A stretch of DNA of 64,000 nucleotides from Caldicellulosiruptor owensensis OL (GCF_000166335.1 NC_014657.1:612501-676500), one strand, 5' to 3'; positions 47,394-56,437 are shown, counted from the stretch's first letter. Made by a program: numbers and translations. The notes: generated from the sequence alone by a model not told the origin.

Positions 47394-47546
47394 ATGTTGT
47401 TTACAGTAGTAGTAAGTAAAGAAGATAACTGGTATATCGCCAAATGCATAGAAAACAGTGTAGCTTCACAGGGGAAAACTATGGAAGAAGGAATAGCCAA
47501 TTTAAAAGAAGCTCTTGAACTTTCCTTGTACTCGAAGTTATCCTGA
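47394..47546 (+). CDS. HicB-like antitoxin fragment
   Basis: 50 aa, MLFTVVVSKEDNWYIAKCIE then NSVASQGKTMEEGIANLKEA and a short tail. This is the N-terminal fold of HicB antitoxins (FTAVVxxEDxxYVAxCPExxxxSQGxTxEEAxxNLxEAxEL). Full HicB proteins continue for another 20-80 residues, and a hicA toxin gene normally lies next to it. Neither is present, so it is probably truncated and orphaned. The RBS is weak (GGGTGAATTT). Confidence 0.65.
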   Translation: MLFTVVVSKEDNWYIAKCIENSVASQGKTMEEGIANLKEALELSLYSKLS

Positions 47547-47602
47547 TTGCAATAGAAACAGCAATATACATCTGGCTTGTAAAGAAAATTAGATACGCTT
47601 TT

Positions 47603-48290
47603 ATGTGGCTGACACGGAACGCAAGAAGAATGCCTGTGTTCAACCTCAAACCTGGTGTTGTGCTCTGCCTTGTGCCCGGAAGAAAGATAACAATTAGTTC
47701 GCAGAAGGACGCAATAAGAGTTTTGAATACTTTGAAAAACTACAACAGAAACCTGAAGAGGTTCATACTCTGCCACGAAATTTCGATGACACTGCTGCTT
47801 GACGAGAACAATGAGCTTCTGCTTGCCTGCATTGACAATCACGGCGACTGCTGGGAAGTTAAGTCAATGGTACACGAAGTGGTCTCCAGCTACAATACAT
47901 TGTTCAACGGCAAATGCAAAAAAGTCATAATTGCACACACACCCCGCAAGGGTGGACAGGAATATGGTATACACCGAAAGCACAACTTTTCCGTCCAGGA
48001 ACGACTATAACTCTTATGAATTTATCAAACATGCTATCCATCCGGTAAAAGTGCTCGATGATCTTGTACTTCCAGCACTCAACCATGAACATGTTTTTTC
48101 TATCGTAACAAATAAGCTGCTGCCAAAGAAAAGATTCGGAAGGTTACCAAAACTGTATTTCAGGGAAGTGTATGACGCATTCAAAGAAGATAAACCTTTA
48201 CATCCGACAATGATTGGAATCAGGTTGTTGTATGGCGAAAAGAAAAATACTCTCAAAAAAGAGGTGGTTTTTACAAGATGGCGGGATTAA
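47603..48290 (+). pseudogene. Frameshifted JAMM (JAB/MPN) metalloprotease-like gene
   Basis: Frame 1 (47603-48010) runs MWLTRNARRMPVFNLKPGVV ... HEISMTLLLDENNELLL ... KKVIIAHTP and then leaves register. Frame 2 (from about 47931 to 48290) continues HTHPARVDRNMVYTEST, TFPSRNDYNSYEFIKHAI and on to VVFTRWRD. Joined at the (CA)n run at about 47933-47942, the product has VIIAHTHPA followed by SRND. That is the JAMM zinc motif HxHP-x(n)-SxxD. Adding one CA unit to the repeat would restore the frame. Upstream codons (47519-47602) encode a hydrophobic VLEVILIAIETAIYIW stretch without a start codon, so the 5' end may be missing too. Confidence 0.55.
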
Positions 48291-48399
48291 AAAAGTTAAG
48301 ACTTACAGTCCTGACATAGCAAAAGTAATAAAGGAACATGGGTATTGGCTACAAAACAGCTGCCTCCAAAGCCCAAACAAGGCTTGTGCCAGTAGCTAA
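48232..48399 (+). CDS. Possible small basic protein (uncertain)
   Basis: An ATG at 48232 opens 55 codons, MAKRKILSKKRWFLQDGGIK then KVKTYSPDIAKVIKEHGYWL and a cysteine-containing tail. It overlaps the end of the JAMM-like frame and has no convincing RBS. The adjacent frame (MGIGYKTAASKAQTRLVPVA) is the one conserved between the two module copies, so this ORF may be chance. Confidence 0.2.
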   Translation: MAKRKILSKKRWFLQDGGIKKVKTYSPDIAKVIKEHGYWLQNSCLQSPNKACASS

Positions 48400-48575
48400 A
48401 ACCTTTGAAAAACCTGCTTTCAAACTATGTTGCAAAATCTGAAAATTTGAGTGTATAATAAAAACAAACGAGGAAACTGTATTCAAAATGCGTCTACAGA
48501 AATGTAAAAATAAAAATTAAGTCACATAGCGATTTGTGGCTTTTATTTTTTTGTGTGGTATAATAAAAGTGTAAG
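48349..48575 (+). repeat. Duplicated intergenic module, copy B
   Basis: Second copy of the module described at 47155-47360. It contains a frame GIGYKTAASKAQTRLVPVAK (compare QIAVPKTQTKLVPVVK in copy A), a hairpin GTCACA/TGTGGC (48521-48540) with T-rich tail, and extended -10 TGGTATAAT (-10 at 48559-48564). It leads into the Rpn gene. Confidence 0.7.
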
Positions 48576-48625
48576 GGGTAAATTTCTCCTCCCCCTACTG
48601 GAAGTTTGCTAAAAGAGGGGTAAGT

Positions 48626-49609
48626 TTGCGAATGTGTGATAGTTTGCCACCACAGGAGCATGATTCAACCTTTAAGTTTTTGTTTGAACATCCCAAAGAT
48701 ATTCTATTCCTCGTAAGAAATGTGATAGGCTACAGCTGGGCAAAAGAGATTAAAGAGGATTCAATTGAGCTTGCCGATAAAGAGTTTGTAGATGAAACTT
48801 TTAAGCAAAAGCGGGCAGACATCATAGCAAAGGCAAAACTAAAGGACAGGGAAGTATATTTCTACATTATCATTGAAAACCAATCAAAAGTAGACGAGGA
48901 CATACCAGAAAGACTTTTGAAGTATATGATACTGCTGTGGGCAAGAAAGATAAGAGAAGGTGTAGAAAAACTGCCTGCGATAATTCCGATAGTGACGTAC
49001 AATGGACTTGAAAAAGACTGGAATATACAACAGGAGATAATAAGCGAATTTGACATTTTCAAAGACGATATTTTTAAATACGCTCTTGTAAACATATCAA
49101 AATTGGATATGAACACTCTGCTCAAAGAGGAAGAGGATATCTTGAGTCCAGTAGTGTTCTACCTTGAACAGGTAAGAGACGACACAGAAGAGCTTGTAAA
49201 AAGACTGAAAGAGATTGAACCGAAGCTTGAAAGTTTTAGTCAAGCTAATTTAGAGAGGTTTTTGATATGGGCAGGGAATGTAATTCGACCAAGGCTTGCA
49301 AAGGAAGACAAAGAAAAGTATGACAAGCTTGCACAAAGAGTTTGGCAAGGGGGGAGTAGAAAAATGGGTGAGTTTGTATCCAATGTTGCAAGACTTTTGG
49401 ATGAAGCACAGATGAAAAAATTCAACGAAGGAGTTATACAAGGAATACAGAAAGGGAAAATTGAAGGAAAAATTGAAGGGAAAATTGAAGCAAAAATCGA
49501 GGTAGCCAAGAAGCTAATTCAAAGAGGTTTTAGCGATGAAGATATTGCAGAACTTACAGAATTAGATTTGGAAAAGGTAAAGGAACTGAGAAAAGAGTTG
49601 TCTAACTAA
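48626..49609 (+). CDS. Rpn/YhgA-family PD-(D/E)XK nuclease (recombination-promoting, transposase-related)
   Basis: 327 aa. The N-terminus has EHDSTFKFLFEHPKDILFL, typical of the Rpn/transposase_31 family. Nuclease core residues are visible in KQKRADIIAKAK (Asp) and VYFYIIIENQSKVDEDIP (E-x-Q). A helical C-terminal region contains a repeated KGKIEGKIEGKIEAKIEVAKKLI stretch and a last helix-turn segment (FSDEDIAELTELDLEKVKEL), also family-typical. Start is TTG 48626 or ATG 48632; GAGGGG precedes. Family members are variable accessory genes linked to recombination and phage defence. Confidence 0.88.
   Translation: MRMCDSLPPQEHDSTFKFLFEHPKDILFLVRNVIGYSWAKEIKEDSIELADKEFVDETFKQKRADIIAKAKLKDREVYFYIIIENQSKVDEDIPERLLKYMILLWARKIREGVEKLPAIIPIVTYNGLEKDWNIQQEIISEFDIFKDDIFKYALVNISKLDMNTLLKEEEDILSPVVFYLEQVRDDTEELVKRLKEIEPKLESFSQANLERFLIWAGNVIRPRLAKEDKEKYDKLAQRVWQGGSRKMGEFVSNVARLLDEAQMKKFNEGVIQGIQKGKIEGKIEGKIEAKIEVAKKLIQRGFSDEDIAELTELDLEKVKELRKELSN
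49454..49501 (+). repeat. 12-bp tandem repeat inside the Rpn gene
   Basis: Three units of GGGAAAATTGAA / GGAAAAATTGAA (49454-49489) plus a degenerate fourth encode the KIEG repeats. In-frame unit changes would vary the linker length, as seen in other Rpn proteins. Confidence 0.7.
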
Positions 49610-49682
49610 GGTTTATATAAAGGCAGATATTTATTATCTGCCCTTTATTTTTTAAAATAATAGAACAAAGGAGTGATAGGTT

Positions 49683-49946
49683 ATGTCAAATCACAGTGGC
49701 AGTTATATGCTCAACTATGTTTTGCACAAGCTTGATGAACTTGGAGCGTTTGAACTACTGGGAGAAGACAAAACTTTAGAGTTTGTTAGGTGGCTCTGTA
49801 CTTTCACCGAAAATAGGTATGATACAAATCCGCATGAGATACTATATGGTTTGGGCGAGAAATTAAAAATCTGCTATAGGTGTCTTCAGAAAAAAGACGA
49901 TGTTGCTGGTGAATACCCTATATGCAAAGAATGTTCAAAAAGTTAG
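49683..49946 (+). CDS. Small zinc-ribbon-like protein, unknown
   Basis: 87 aa with a good RBS (AAAGGAGTGATAGGTT). The N-terminal ~55 residues look helical (YMLNYVLHKLDELGAFELL, LEFVRWLCTFTENRYDTNP). The C-terminus has two CxxC pairs (ICYRCLQKK ... YPICKECSKS), a likely zinc knuckle. I do not recognise a family. It stands alone between the Rpn gene and a secreted protein gene. The following 300 bases hold only a hairpin and a promoter. Confidence 0.7.
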   Translation: MSNHSGSYMLNYVLHKLDELGAFELLGEDKTLEFVRWLCTFTENRYDTNPHEILYGLGEKLKICYRCLQKKDDVAGEYPICKECSKS

Positions 49947-50112
49947 CCACTAAAAAGGGTAGTATAAGTTAAATTTAGGAGTTACACATTCAAAATTAAT
50001 GTGCTAAAATCAAATTATACTTCTTCCCAGTAGTGTATCTTTTAGGTGTTTATATAGAGTGTCAAAGTTTTTAGGTGAGTAAAACACGAATGAAATAAAT
50101 CAAAGGGGAATT

Positions 50113-50161
50113 AACCACGGAAAAGGCTGCAGTCAAAACCTTGCCATGGTTTTGTTTTTTT
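50113..50161 (+). terminator. Terminator-like hairpin before secreted protein gene
   Basis: AACCACGG (50113-50120) pairs with CCATGGTT (50144-50151), one mismatch, followed by TTGTTTTTTT. As in modules A and B, a TGGTATAA promoter sequence follows (about 50198-50206). Confidence 0.6.
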
Positions 50162-50245
50162 AGCAAGCAAAATTTTGTGTAGAAAATTTTAAAAACATGG
50201 TATAACAATAATGAAAGCAAAACTTTAGAGAAGGAGTGATTGGAC

Positions 50246-52009
50246 ATGAAAAAACTTTTGAGTTTTGTAGTTATCCTGAGCTTGTTTTTGAGTTTTGCCT
50301 CCCCGGCAGCACAGGCTGGGACAACCATAGCCAAGATAGACTACATTACAGCAGGCGAGTTTGTAACATCGCTTTTGATGGGAGCAAAAGTAAAGCCAGA
50401 CAAGCCTTTGGATTACTGGGGGAAGGCAGCTAAGCTGGGTTTGATACCAGCAGAGGTCAAAAAAGACAAACCGCTTACCAGAGCGCAGGCAAGCTATATT
50501 GTGTGGAAGCTTATAAACGCAGTGCCAGAACTCAAGGACAAGAACATACCGATAGAGGTCAGGAGAGTACCACCGACAGAGGCGTTCATGAGAGGAATTT
50601 GTTTTTTCGGTGGGCCAGGTGGTGAAAATAGTGATATAGATTATGTTCCCGGGTACGACATTTCTGACTTTATTCAAGGTTACCAGCTACTGGTGATGGA
50701 ATACAAGTATGCTGACGGTACAACTCAAATCAAGTATGTGTGGGACAGGTACAAAGGAGTAAGTTTAGCTCCGGGAACTTACGAGTATATCAACGTCCCG
50801 TTCCGGAGAATACTTGATGAGTTCAAGAAAAAGTATCCTGACAAGATAGTATACGCACCACGACCATGGCAAAAGGGTTGGATGTTTTCAATGGATGTTG
50901 TAAGAGATTCAAAAGGTGCACCATTTAAATCAAATGAATTTCCGAGTAACCCTGTAGAGTATGCAGAGGCAGTATATACGAGGGGAGAGAGACTAAAAAA
51001 GTTTATAGAGCTTGGCTATCCAATTACAAGAGGAGATATAGCTCAGATAAACTATTATTATTACCTAAGGAAACAGGAAATTTTCAAAGGTTACTTTGGC
51101 AAATACAACATCAAAGAACACCCGTACTTTAACATGTATCTTGAAGACTATCTTGTTAACTATCCGAGAAAATACCCGACAGACCATACAAGGTTTGCAT
51201 ACTACTGCAAGGATTATAGCAAGATACCCCAGCTTTACAGAGAGGCGATGTTGCGTTTAGCAGACTTGGGTATTATAACTCCTGAGCAGTCGGCGCTGTA
51301 CATTAGCGTTTACTACTTCAACCCAGCAAAAATGCTCACAAGAGCTGATGCTGTCCAGATGATTGCAAGAGTGTTTGATAAGTCCAAGAGAGATGTGTTG
51401 GATGAGGTTAGGGTAAAAATGTATAGATACTGGATTCCACAAAACGAAGTAGGAACTGGCAGATTCGTAAGTTATGATTCGCAAACAAAAAAGTTTGAAT
51501 CAATTTTTAGTGCAGATCAGTTGAGCGCTGGAGTTACAACAACACAAAAACAGATAACGATTAGAATAGAAGAACCAGTTTCTCTGGGATTAGCAAAAGC
51601 TATGTTTAAAAATTATCCAAACGAATATTATATATGGCTCTTGCTTTGCCAACAAACTCAGGCTGGTTCTTGTTATTCTTCTTCATTAAGGTGTGGCAAC
51701 GTTATTACGGAAACTCTAATGTATGATGAAGCTGGAATGACAGGAATTGTAGAGTGGGACAAAAACAAAGCTATCAACTACATTCCGGTAGCATACAGAG
51801 ATGAGTTCAAAAAAGATGTAAGCACTTATACAGCAAAGTATTTAAGGTCAAAGCAAATGTGGTTTGTAAAGCAATATGGTGACGTTTATGTATACTATAA
51901 CTGCTGGCTCTGTGATGGATATGTTAGGTTTGAAATTTACCCCTCAAAGCCACAAATAGATGGGATGACTTTACAGGTAGCAAAACCAAATCCAAAATAT
52001 AAGCAATAG
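50246..52009 (+). CDS. Secreted protein with SLH-like segments, unknown
   Basis: 587 aa from ATG 50246 (GAAGGAGTGATT upstream). Signal peptide MKKLLSFVVILSLFLSFASP with a cleavage-like AAQAG. Two S-layer-homology-like regions are visible: about 28-90 (WGKAAKLGLIPAEVKKDKPL, TRAQASYIVWKLI) and about 330-385 (AMLRLADLGIITPEQS, FNPAKMLTRADAVQMIARVF). The middle and C-terminal parts match nothing I know. Four cysteines occur in a short stretch (LCQQTQAGSCYSSSLRCG, then CWLCDG). Probably cell-wall associated. Followed 13 bp later by another secreted protein gene, so likely one operon. Confidence 0.7.
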   Translation: MKKLLSFVVILSLFLSFASPAAQAGTTIAKIDYITAGEFVTSLLMGAKVKPDKPLDYWGKAAKLGLIPAEVKKDKPLTRAQASYIVWKLINAVPELKDKNIPIEVRRVPPTEAFMRGICFFGGPGGENSDIDYVPGYDISDFIQGYQLLVMEYKYADGTTQIKYVWDRYKGVSLAPGTYEYINVPFRRILDEFKKKYPDKIVYAPRPWQKGWMFSMDVVRDSKGAPFKSNEFPSNPVEYAEAVYTRGERLKKFIELGYPITRGDIAQINYYYYLRKQEIFKGYFGKYNIKEHPYFNMYLEDYLVNYPRKYPTDHTRFAYYCKDYSKIPQLYREAMLRLADLGIITPEQSALYISVYYFNPAKMLTRADAVQMIARVFDKSKRDVLDEVRVKMYRYWIPQNEVGTGRFVSYDSQTKKFESIFSADQLSAGVTTTQKQITIRIEEPVSLGLAKAMFKNYPNEYYIWLLLCQQTQAGSCYSSSLRCGNVITETLMYDEAGMTGIVEWDKNKAINYIPVAYRDEFKKDVSTYTAKYLRSKQMWFVKQYGDVYVYYNCWLCDGYVRFEIYPSKPQIDGMTLQVAKPNPKYKQ

Positions 52010-52022
52010 GGGTGAGATTGAG

Positions 52023-52925
52023 GTGTTTAAAAAACACAGGAGCTTTGTGAAAGCTCTTTCTTTTTTGTGTGTATTATCTTTGATACTTAGTATCGTCCCA
52101 CCAGTAGGAATATGGCAGAGCGTTAAGGCAAATGACACTACTTTGTATAACGGTGGATACGATAGTTACAACGGGCAGGATAGACGTTATTGGCTACAAC
52201 AAGCAGACAAAAGTGGTAAAATACCGCCAAGCATAAACATTAAAGGCAAAGACCTATACTTCAACTGCGAAATCTATGCAGAACGCAGGCAGATAGTATA
52301 CGGCGAGCCGTGGGATGTGCCTGAAAACCAGGAGTATGACGGTTTCAAGGCAGACCCGAACGGGTATTTTTTGAAGAACAAAACAAGCGGAACACGAGGC
52401 TGGTTCAGGTACCTCGGGTATACGAAAGATGGTGTTGCATTCCCCGACCCTTATTTCCCACCAGAAGGCGATGGTGAAAAACCAGTAGTTTATTCCAACA
52501 TAATTGCACAGCCGTGGAATAATGAAACATGCAAAGGGTTGGTACCTGAACTTTCAAACTACAGGCCAACAGATATTGACCCAACAAGCTGGCAAACAAT
52601 CTGGAAAGCAAGAAATAACCTTGTTGATAGAAATGGTTCAGGGCAGAAAATAGGCGATTTGTTTTCGAGCTTGAGCGATTTGCAACAAAAATGCGTTGTT
52701 ACAAGTGTTGATGGTAACAATAGCGGAACAGTAGTAATCTTCCACAAAGTCAACGGTTCTGTGTTTTATCGTTCATATACAGGGTTCATTCCTCAGGGTG
52801 GCACAACAGCTGACGGCGGAATAGTTGATGTTACCACCGATTCAGTATCCGGTACAATTGATTCATACAGTTACCTGACAAAAAGGGCAAAAATATCAAA
52901 ATTCCTACAGGTCATTGAACGGTGA
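52023..52925 (+). CDS. Secreted protein of unknown function, possibly 3' truncated
   Basis: 300 aa from GTG 52023, with a long signal peptide (VKALSFLCVLSLILSIVPPV ... VKA). The mature part is rich in aromatic residues, Asp and Asn (NGGYDSYNGQDRRYWLQQAD, DPYFPPEGDGEKPVVYSN). I recognise no domain. The end, SYLTKRAKISKFLQVIER, is suspicious: another frame over the same bases reads TKKGKNIKIPTG. The original protein may therefore have been longer before a frameshift near 52885. No terminator follows. Confidence 0.6.
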   Translation: MFKKHRSFVKALSFLCVLSLILSIVPPVGIWQSVKANDTTLYNGGYDSYNGQDRRYWLQQADKSGKIPPSINIKGKDLYFNCEIYAERRQIVYGEPWDVPENQEYDGFKADPNGYFLKNKTSGTRGWFRYLGYTKDGVAFPDPYFPPEGDGEKPVVYSNIIAQPWNNETCKGLVPELSNYRPTDIDPTSWQTIWKARNNLVDRNGSGQKIGDLFSSLSDLQQKCVVTSVDGNNSGTVVIFHKVNGSVFYRSYTGFIPQGGTTADGGIVDVTTDSVSGTIDSYSYLTKRAKISKFLQVIER

Positions 52926-53034
52926 TGAAAACCTGAAATAGTCCGATTTTACAGCTGAAAACCTTTCTTCCAAGACAGATAACAATGTTAAGTCCAAATT
53001 TCAAAATCCACTTTTAAAATGAAAACTTTTATGC

Positions 53035-53040
53035 TACAAT
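53035..53040 (+). promoter_or_regulatory. Likely -10 of the tig-clpP-clpX promoter
   Basis: TGCTACAAT supplies an extended -10 (TACAAT, 53035-53040). The -35 (TTTTAA, about 53012) is weak. Confidence 0.4.
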
Positions 53041-53118
53041 ATCATAGTTAAAATATAACTTTATTAATTGAGAAGAGTAATAAAAATTTAAAATAAATCT
53101 TTTTGAGGGAGGATTAGA

Positions 53119-54435
53119 ATGGAGTTCAAGATTGAAAGAAAAGGGACAAACAAAGCAATAATTGAGGTTGAGGTTGAGGCTGAAAAGTTTGAAGAAGGTC
53201 TTCAGAAGTCTTACTTGAAAAACGCAAAATATTTCAAAATTCCAGGTTTTAGGCCTGGCAAGGCTCCAAGGTCTTTGATAGAGAGAGCTTATGGCGAAGA
53301 GGTTTTTTATGATGATGCTATTGATTATGTATTAAATGAGACATATCCAAAAGTGCTTGAGGAAAGCAAATTAGAAGTTGTATCAAGGCCAGAAATAGAT
53401 ATTGTTCAAGTTGAAAAGGGCAAGAATTTTATATACAAGGCAGAAGTGTATGTAAAACCTGAATTTGAACTTGGTCAGTATAAAGGAATTGAAATCAAGA
53501 AGATTGAATATCCTGTTGCAGAAGAAGAGGTAGAACATGAACTTGAACATCTAAGAGAAGAAAATGCAAGGTTTGTTCCTGTTGAAAGATCTGTTCAGCA
53601 AGGGGATATTGTTACAATAGATTTTGAAGGTTTTGTGGATGGTGAACCTATAAACGGTGGTTCAGCGCAGGATTATGAGCTTACAATAGGTTCCAACACA
53701 TTTATACCGGGGTTTGAAGAGCAGATTATTGGTATGAACAAGGGTGAGGAAAAGGAAATAGAGGTAACATTCCCTGAAGATTATCAAGAGCCTTCGCTTG
53801 CTGGTAAAAAGGCAACTTTCAAGGTAAAAGTGAAGGATATAAAGGTGAAAGAGCTTCCTGAGCTTGACGATGAATTTGCAAAAGATGTCAGTGAATTTGA
53901 GACATTAGAAGAACTCAAGCAGAGCATCAGAAATAGAATTAAAGAGAAAAATGACCAAAGAGCAAAAGACGAGATGATTGATGCGATTTTAGAAAAAATT
54001 GCTCAGAATACTTCAATAGATATACCTGAGCCAATGATTGAAAATCAGATAAATTATTATGTTGAAGATGTTGCAAGAAACCTGCAGTACTTTGGCATGA
54101 CATACGAGAGATACCTACAAGCTATAGGAAAGACTGACAAGGAATTTAGAAGCCAGTTTAGAGAAAGAGCAGAGAAGGCTGTAAGAAATAACCTTATCTT
54201 GGAAAAGATTGCAAAGGTAGAGAATATCCAGGCAACAGATGAAGAGCTTCAAAAAGAGCTTGAAAGACTTGCAAAGATGTATAATTTGGAAGTTGATAAG
54301 CTCAAAGAAAGACTTTCTGAAGATGATATTGAATATATAAAAGAGGGTATAATCCTAAATAAGGCTATAGATTTTATTTACGAAAATGCTAAAATTATAA
54401 GTGAAGAGGTTCAAGGCGAAACTCATGAAAATTAA
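53119..54435 (+). CDS. tig: Trigger factor
   Basis: 438-aa ribosome-bound chaperone and prolyl isomerase. Ribosome-docking signature GFRPGKAPRSLIE is in the N-terminal domain (1-115). The FKBP domain (about 155-240) has GDIVTIDFEGFVDGEPINGG and IPGFEEQIIGMNKGEEKEI. The rest is the helical C-terminal cradle. GAGGGAGGATTAGA precedes ATG 53119. First gene of tig-clpP-clpX, a common order. Confidence 0.97.
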   Translation: MEFKIERKGTNKAIIEVEVEAEKFEEGLQKSYLKNAKYFKIPGFRPGKAPRSLIERAYGEEVFYDDAIDYVLNETYPKVLEESKLEVVSRPEIDIVQVEKGKNFIYKAEVYVKPEFELGQYKGIEIKKIEYPVAEEEVEHELEHLREENARFVPVERSVQQGDIVTIDFEGFVDGEPINGGSAQDYELTIGSNTFIPGFEEQIIGMNKGEEKEIEVTFPEDYQEPSLAGKKATFKVKVKDIKVKELPELDDEFAKDVSEFETLEELKQSIRNRIKEKNDQRAKDEMIDAILEKIAQNTSIDIPEPMIENQINYYVEDVARNLQYFGMTYERYLQAIGKTDKEFRSQFRERAEKAVRNNLILEKIAKVENIQATDEELQKELERLAKMYNLEVDKLKERLSEDDIEYIKEGIILNKAIDFIYENAKIISEEVQGETHEN

Positions 54436-54486
54436 ATGAAGTTTTTAGCTTTTAAATTTTGTTTTTTAAAAAAGGAGGAAAAAATT

Positions 54487-55074
54487 ATGTCTGCACTTGT
54501 TCCAATAGTGATTGAGCAGACAAACCGTGGCGAGAGAGCATATGACATATATTCAAGGCTTTTAAAGGACAGGATAGTAATCCTAAGCGGAGAGATTACA
54601 GACGATATTGCATCACTTATAGTTGCTCAGCTTCTTTTCTTAGAAGCTGAAGACCCTGACAAAGACATTTACCTTTATATAAACTCACCTGGTGGGTCTG
54701 TTACAGCGGGCTTTGCAATCTATGACACAATGCAATATATAAAACCTGATGTTTCAACAATCTGTGTTGGGATGGCAGCATCAATGGGCGCGTTCCTGCT
54801 TGCGGCAGGTGCAAAAGGCAAGAGGTTTGCCCTGCCAAACAGCGAAATAATGATACACCAACCGCTTGGTGGTGTTCGCGGTCAGGCAACAGATATAAAA
54901 ATCCATGCAGAATGGATTTTGAAGATAAAAAATAGAATAAATAAAATCCTGTCTGAAAGGACTGGGCAGCCAATTGAAGTTATTGAACGTGATACAGATC
55001 GCGACTTTTTCATGACGGCAGAAGAAGCACTAAAATACGGTATCATTGACAAGGTGATTGAAAGGCGCCCATAA
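54487..55074 (+). CDS. clpP: ATP-dependent Clp protease proteolytic subunit
   Basis: 195 aa from ATG 54487, which has AAAGGAGG just upstream. The in-frame ATG at 54436 abuts the tig stop and would add 17 unusual residues. Serine-protease motifs: [14 protein letters not shown] (catalytic Ser), IMIHQPLGG (catalytic His) and the later Asp in [22 protein letters not shown] forms the substrate groove. Forms a tetradecamer with ClpX, encoded 29 bp downstream. Confidence 0.97.
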   Translation: MSALVPIVIEQTNRGERAYDIYSRLLKDRIVILSGEITDDIASLIVAQLLFLEAEDPDKDIYLYINSPGGSVTAGFAIYDTMQYIKPDVSTICVGMAASMGAFLLAAGAKGKRFALPNSEIMIHQPLGGVRGQATDIKIHAEWILKIKNRINKILSERTGQPIEVIERDTDRDFFMTAEEALKYGIIDKVIERRP

Positions 55075-55103
55075 ATTCTTCTTTAATTTGAGGTGATTCA
55101 AAA

Positions 55104-56405
55104 TTGGCTAAGTTTGAAGAAAAGAAACAACTTAGATGTTCATTCTGTGGAAAGTCGCAGGATGAGGTAAGACGACTTGTTGCTGGTCCCGGCGTTTATA
55201 TCTGTGATGAGTGTATTGAGCTTTGTTCTGAAATAATCTCAGAGGATTTTGAAGAAGAAGAATACAATGAGTTTGACGACAGACTCCCAACTCCAAAGGA
55301 GATAAAAGAGTTTTTAGACCAATACGTTGTTGGTCAGGACCACGCAAAAAAGATTTTGTCTGTTGCTGTATATAACCATTACAAGAGGATATACTACCAC
55401 GACACTAAAAAAGACGATGTTGAACTTCAAAAGAGCAACATCTTGATGCTTGGACCAACAGGGTCTGGTAAAACATACCTTGCACAGACTCTTGCAAAGA
55501 TGTTGAATGTTCCATTTGCAATAGCCGATGCAACAACTTTGACAGAGGCAGGTTATGTTGGTGAAGACGTTGAAAATATCCTGCTCAGGCTCATACAGAA
55601 TGCTGATTATGATATTGAAAGAGCAGAGCGTGGTATAATCTATATAGATGAGATTGACAAGATTGCAAGAAAGTCTGACAATCCTTCTATCACAAGAGAT
55701 GTTTCAGGCGAAGGTGTTCAGCAGGCACTGCTCAAAATATTAGAAGGGACTATTGCTTCTGTACCACCACAGGGTGGGAGAAAACATCCGCATCAGGAGT
55801 TTATACAGATAGACACAACAAACATCCTGTTTATCTGTGGCGGTGCATTTGAGGGTATTGAGAAGATAATTGAAAAGAGAATTGGCGAAAAGACACTTGG
55901 TTTTAATGCAAAGATTGAAAGTAAAAAAGAAAAAAAGATTGGGGATATACTAAGACAGATAATGCCTCAGGACCTTTTAAAGTTTGGAATGATTCCAGAA
56001 TTTATAGGGCGCGTGCCTATAATAGTTACATTAGATGCCCTGGATAAAGAGGCTTTAATAAAGATACTGACAGAGCCCAAAAATGCACTTGTAAAGCAGT
56101 ATCAAAAACTTTTTGCAATGGATGGTGTAGAACTTGAGTTTGAAAAAGAAGCTCTTGAGGCTATTGCTGACAAAGCGATTGAGCGCAACACTGGTGCAAG
56201 AGGTCTTAGAGCTATCATGGAAGAGATTATGCTTGATGTGATGTTTGAGATTCCATCAAATGATAAGATAGAAAAGGTTATTATTACAAAAGCGGCTGTT
56301 TTAAAAGAAGACAAACCTATTGTAATAATAAATGAGAACAAGAAAGTTCAGAAAAGACCAAGACTAAAACAACGTCTTCAGGAAAGAAGAGGAAATGTAT
56401 CATAA
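55104..56405 (+). CDS. clpX: ATP-dependent Clp protease ATP-binding subunit ClpX
   Basis: 433-aa AAA+ unfoldase. N-terminal C4 zinc domain ([11 protein letters not shown] ... [10 protein letters not shown]), Walker [13 protein letters not shown], Walker [13 protein letters not shown], sensor/arginine region IPEFIGRVP and the C-terminal [17 protein letters not shown] start 55104 directly begins the zinc domain ([15 protein letters not shown]). Ends at a strong terminator. Confidence 0.98.
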   Translation: MAKFEEKKQLRCSFCGKSQDEVRRLVAGPGVYICDECIELCSEIISEDFEEEEYNEFDDRLPTPKEIKEFLDQYVVGQDHAKKILSVAVYNHYKRIYYHDTKKDDVELQKSNILMLGPTGSGKTYLAQTLAKMLNVPFAIADATTLTEAGYVGEDVENILLRLIQNADYDIERAERGIIYIDEIDKIARKSDNPSITRDVSGEGVQQALLKILEGTIASVPPQGGRKHPHQEFIQIDTTNILFICGGAFEGIEKIIEKRIGEKTLGFNAKIESKKEKKIGDILRQIMPQDLLKFGMIPEFIGRVPIIVTLDALDKEALIKILTEPKNALVKQYQKLFAMDGVELEFEKEALEAIADKAIERNTGARGLRAIMEEIMLDVMFEIPSNDKIEKVIITKAAVLKEDKPIVIINENKKVQKRPRLKQRLQERRGNVS

Positions 56406-56437
56406 AAAATCTTCGGAGTGGGCAATCTGACATAAAA

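Noticed and set aside
49454..49501. Short tandem repeat as a CRISPR-like array
   Set aside because: 12-bp units without spacers, inside a coding frame; simply the KIEG linker of the Rpn protein. No CRISPR array was seen anywhere in the window.
54436..54486. Upstream ATG for clpP directly after the tig stop
   Set aside because: AAAGGAGG lies between it and ATG 54487, and ClpP homologues start near [11 protein letters not shown].
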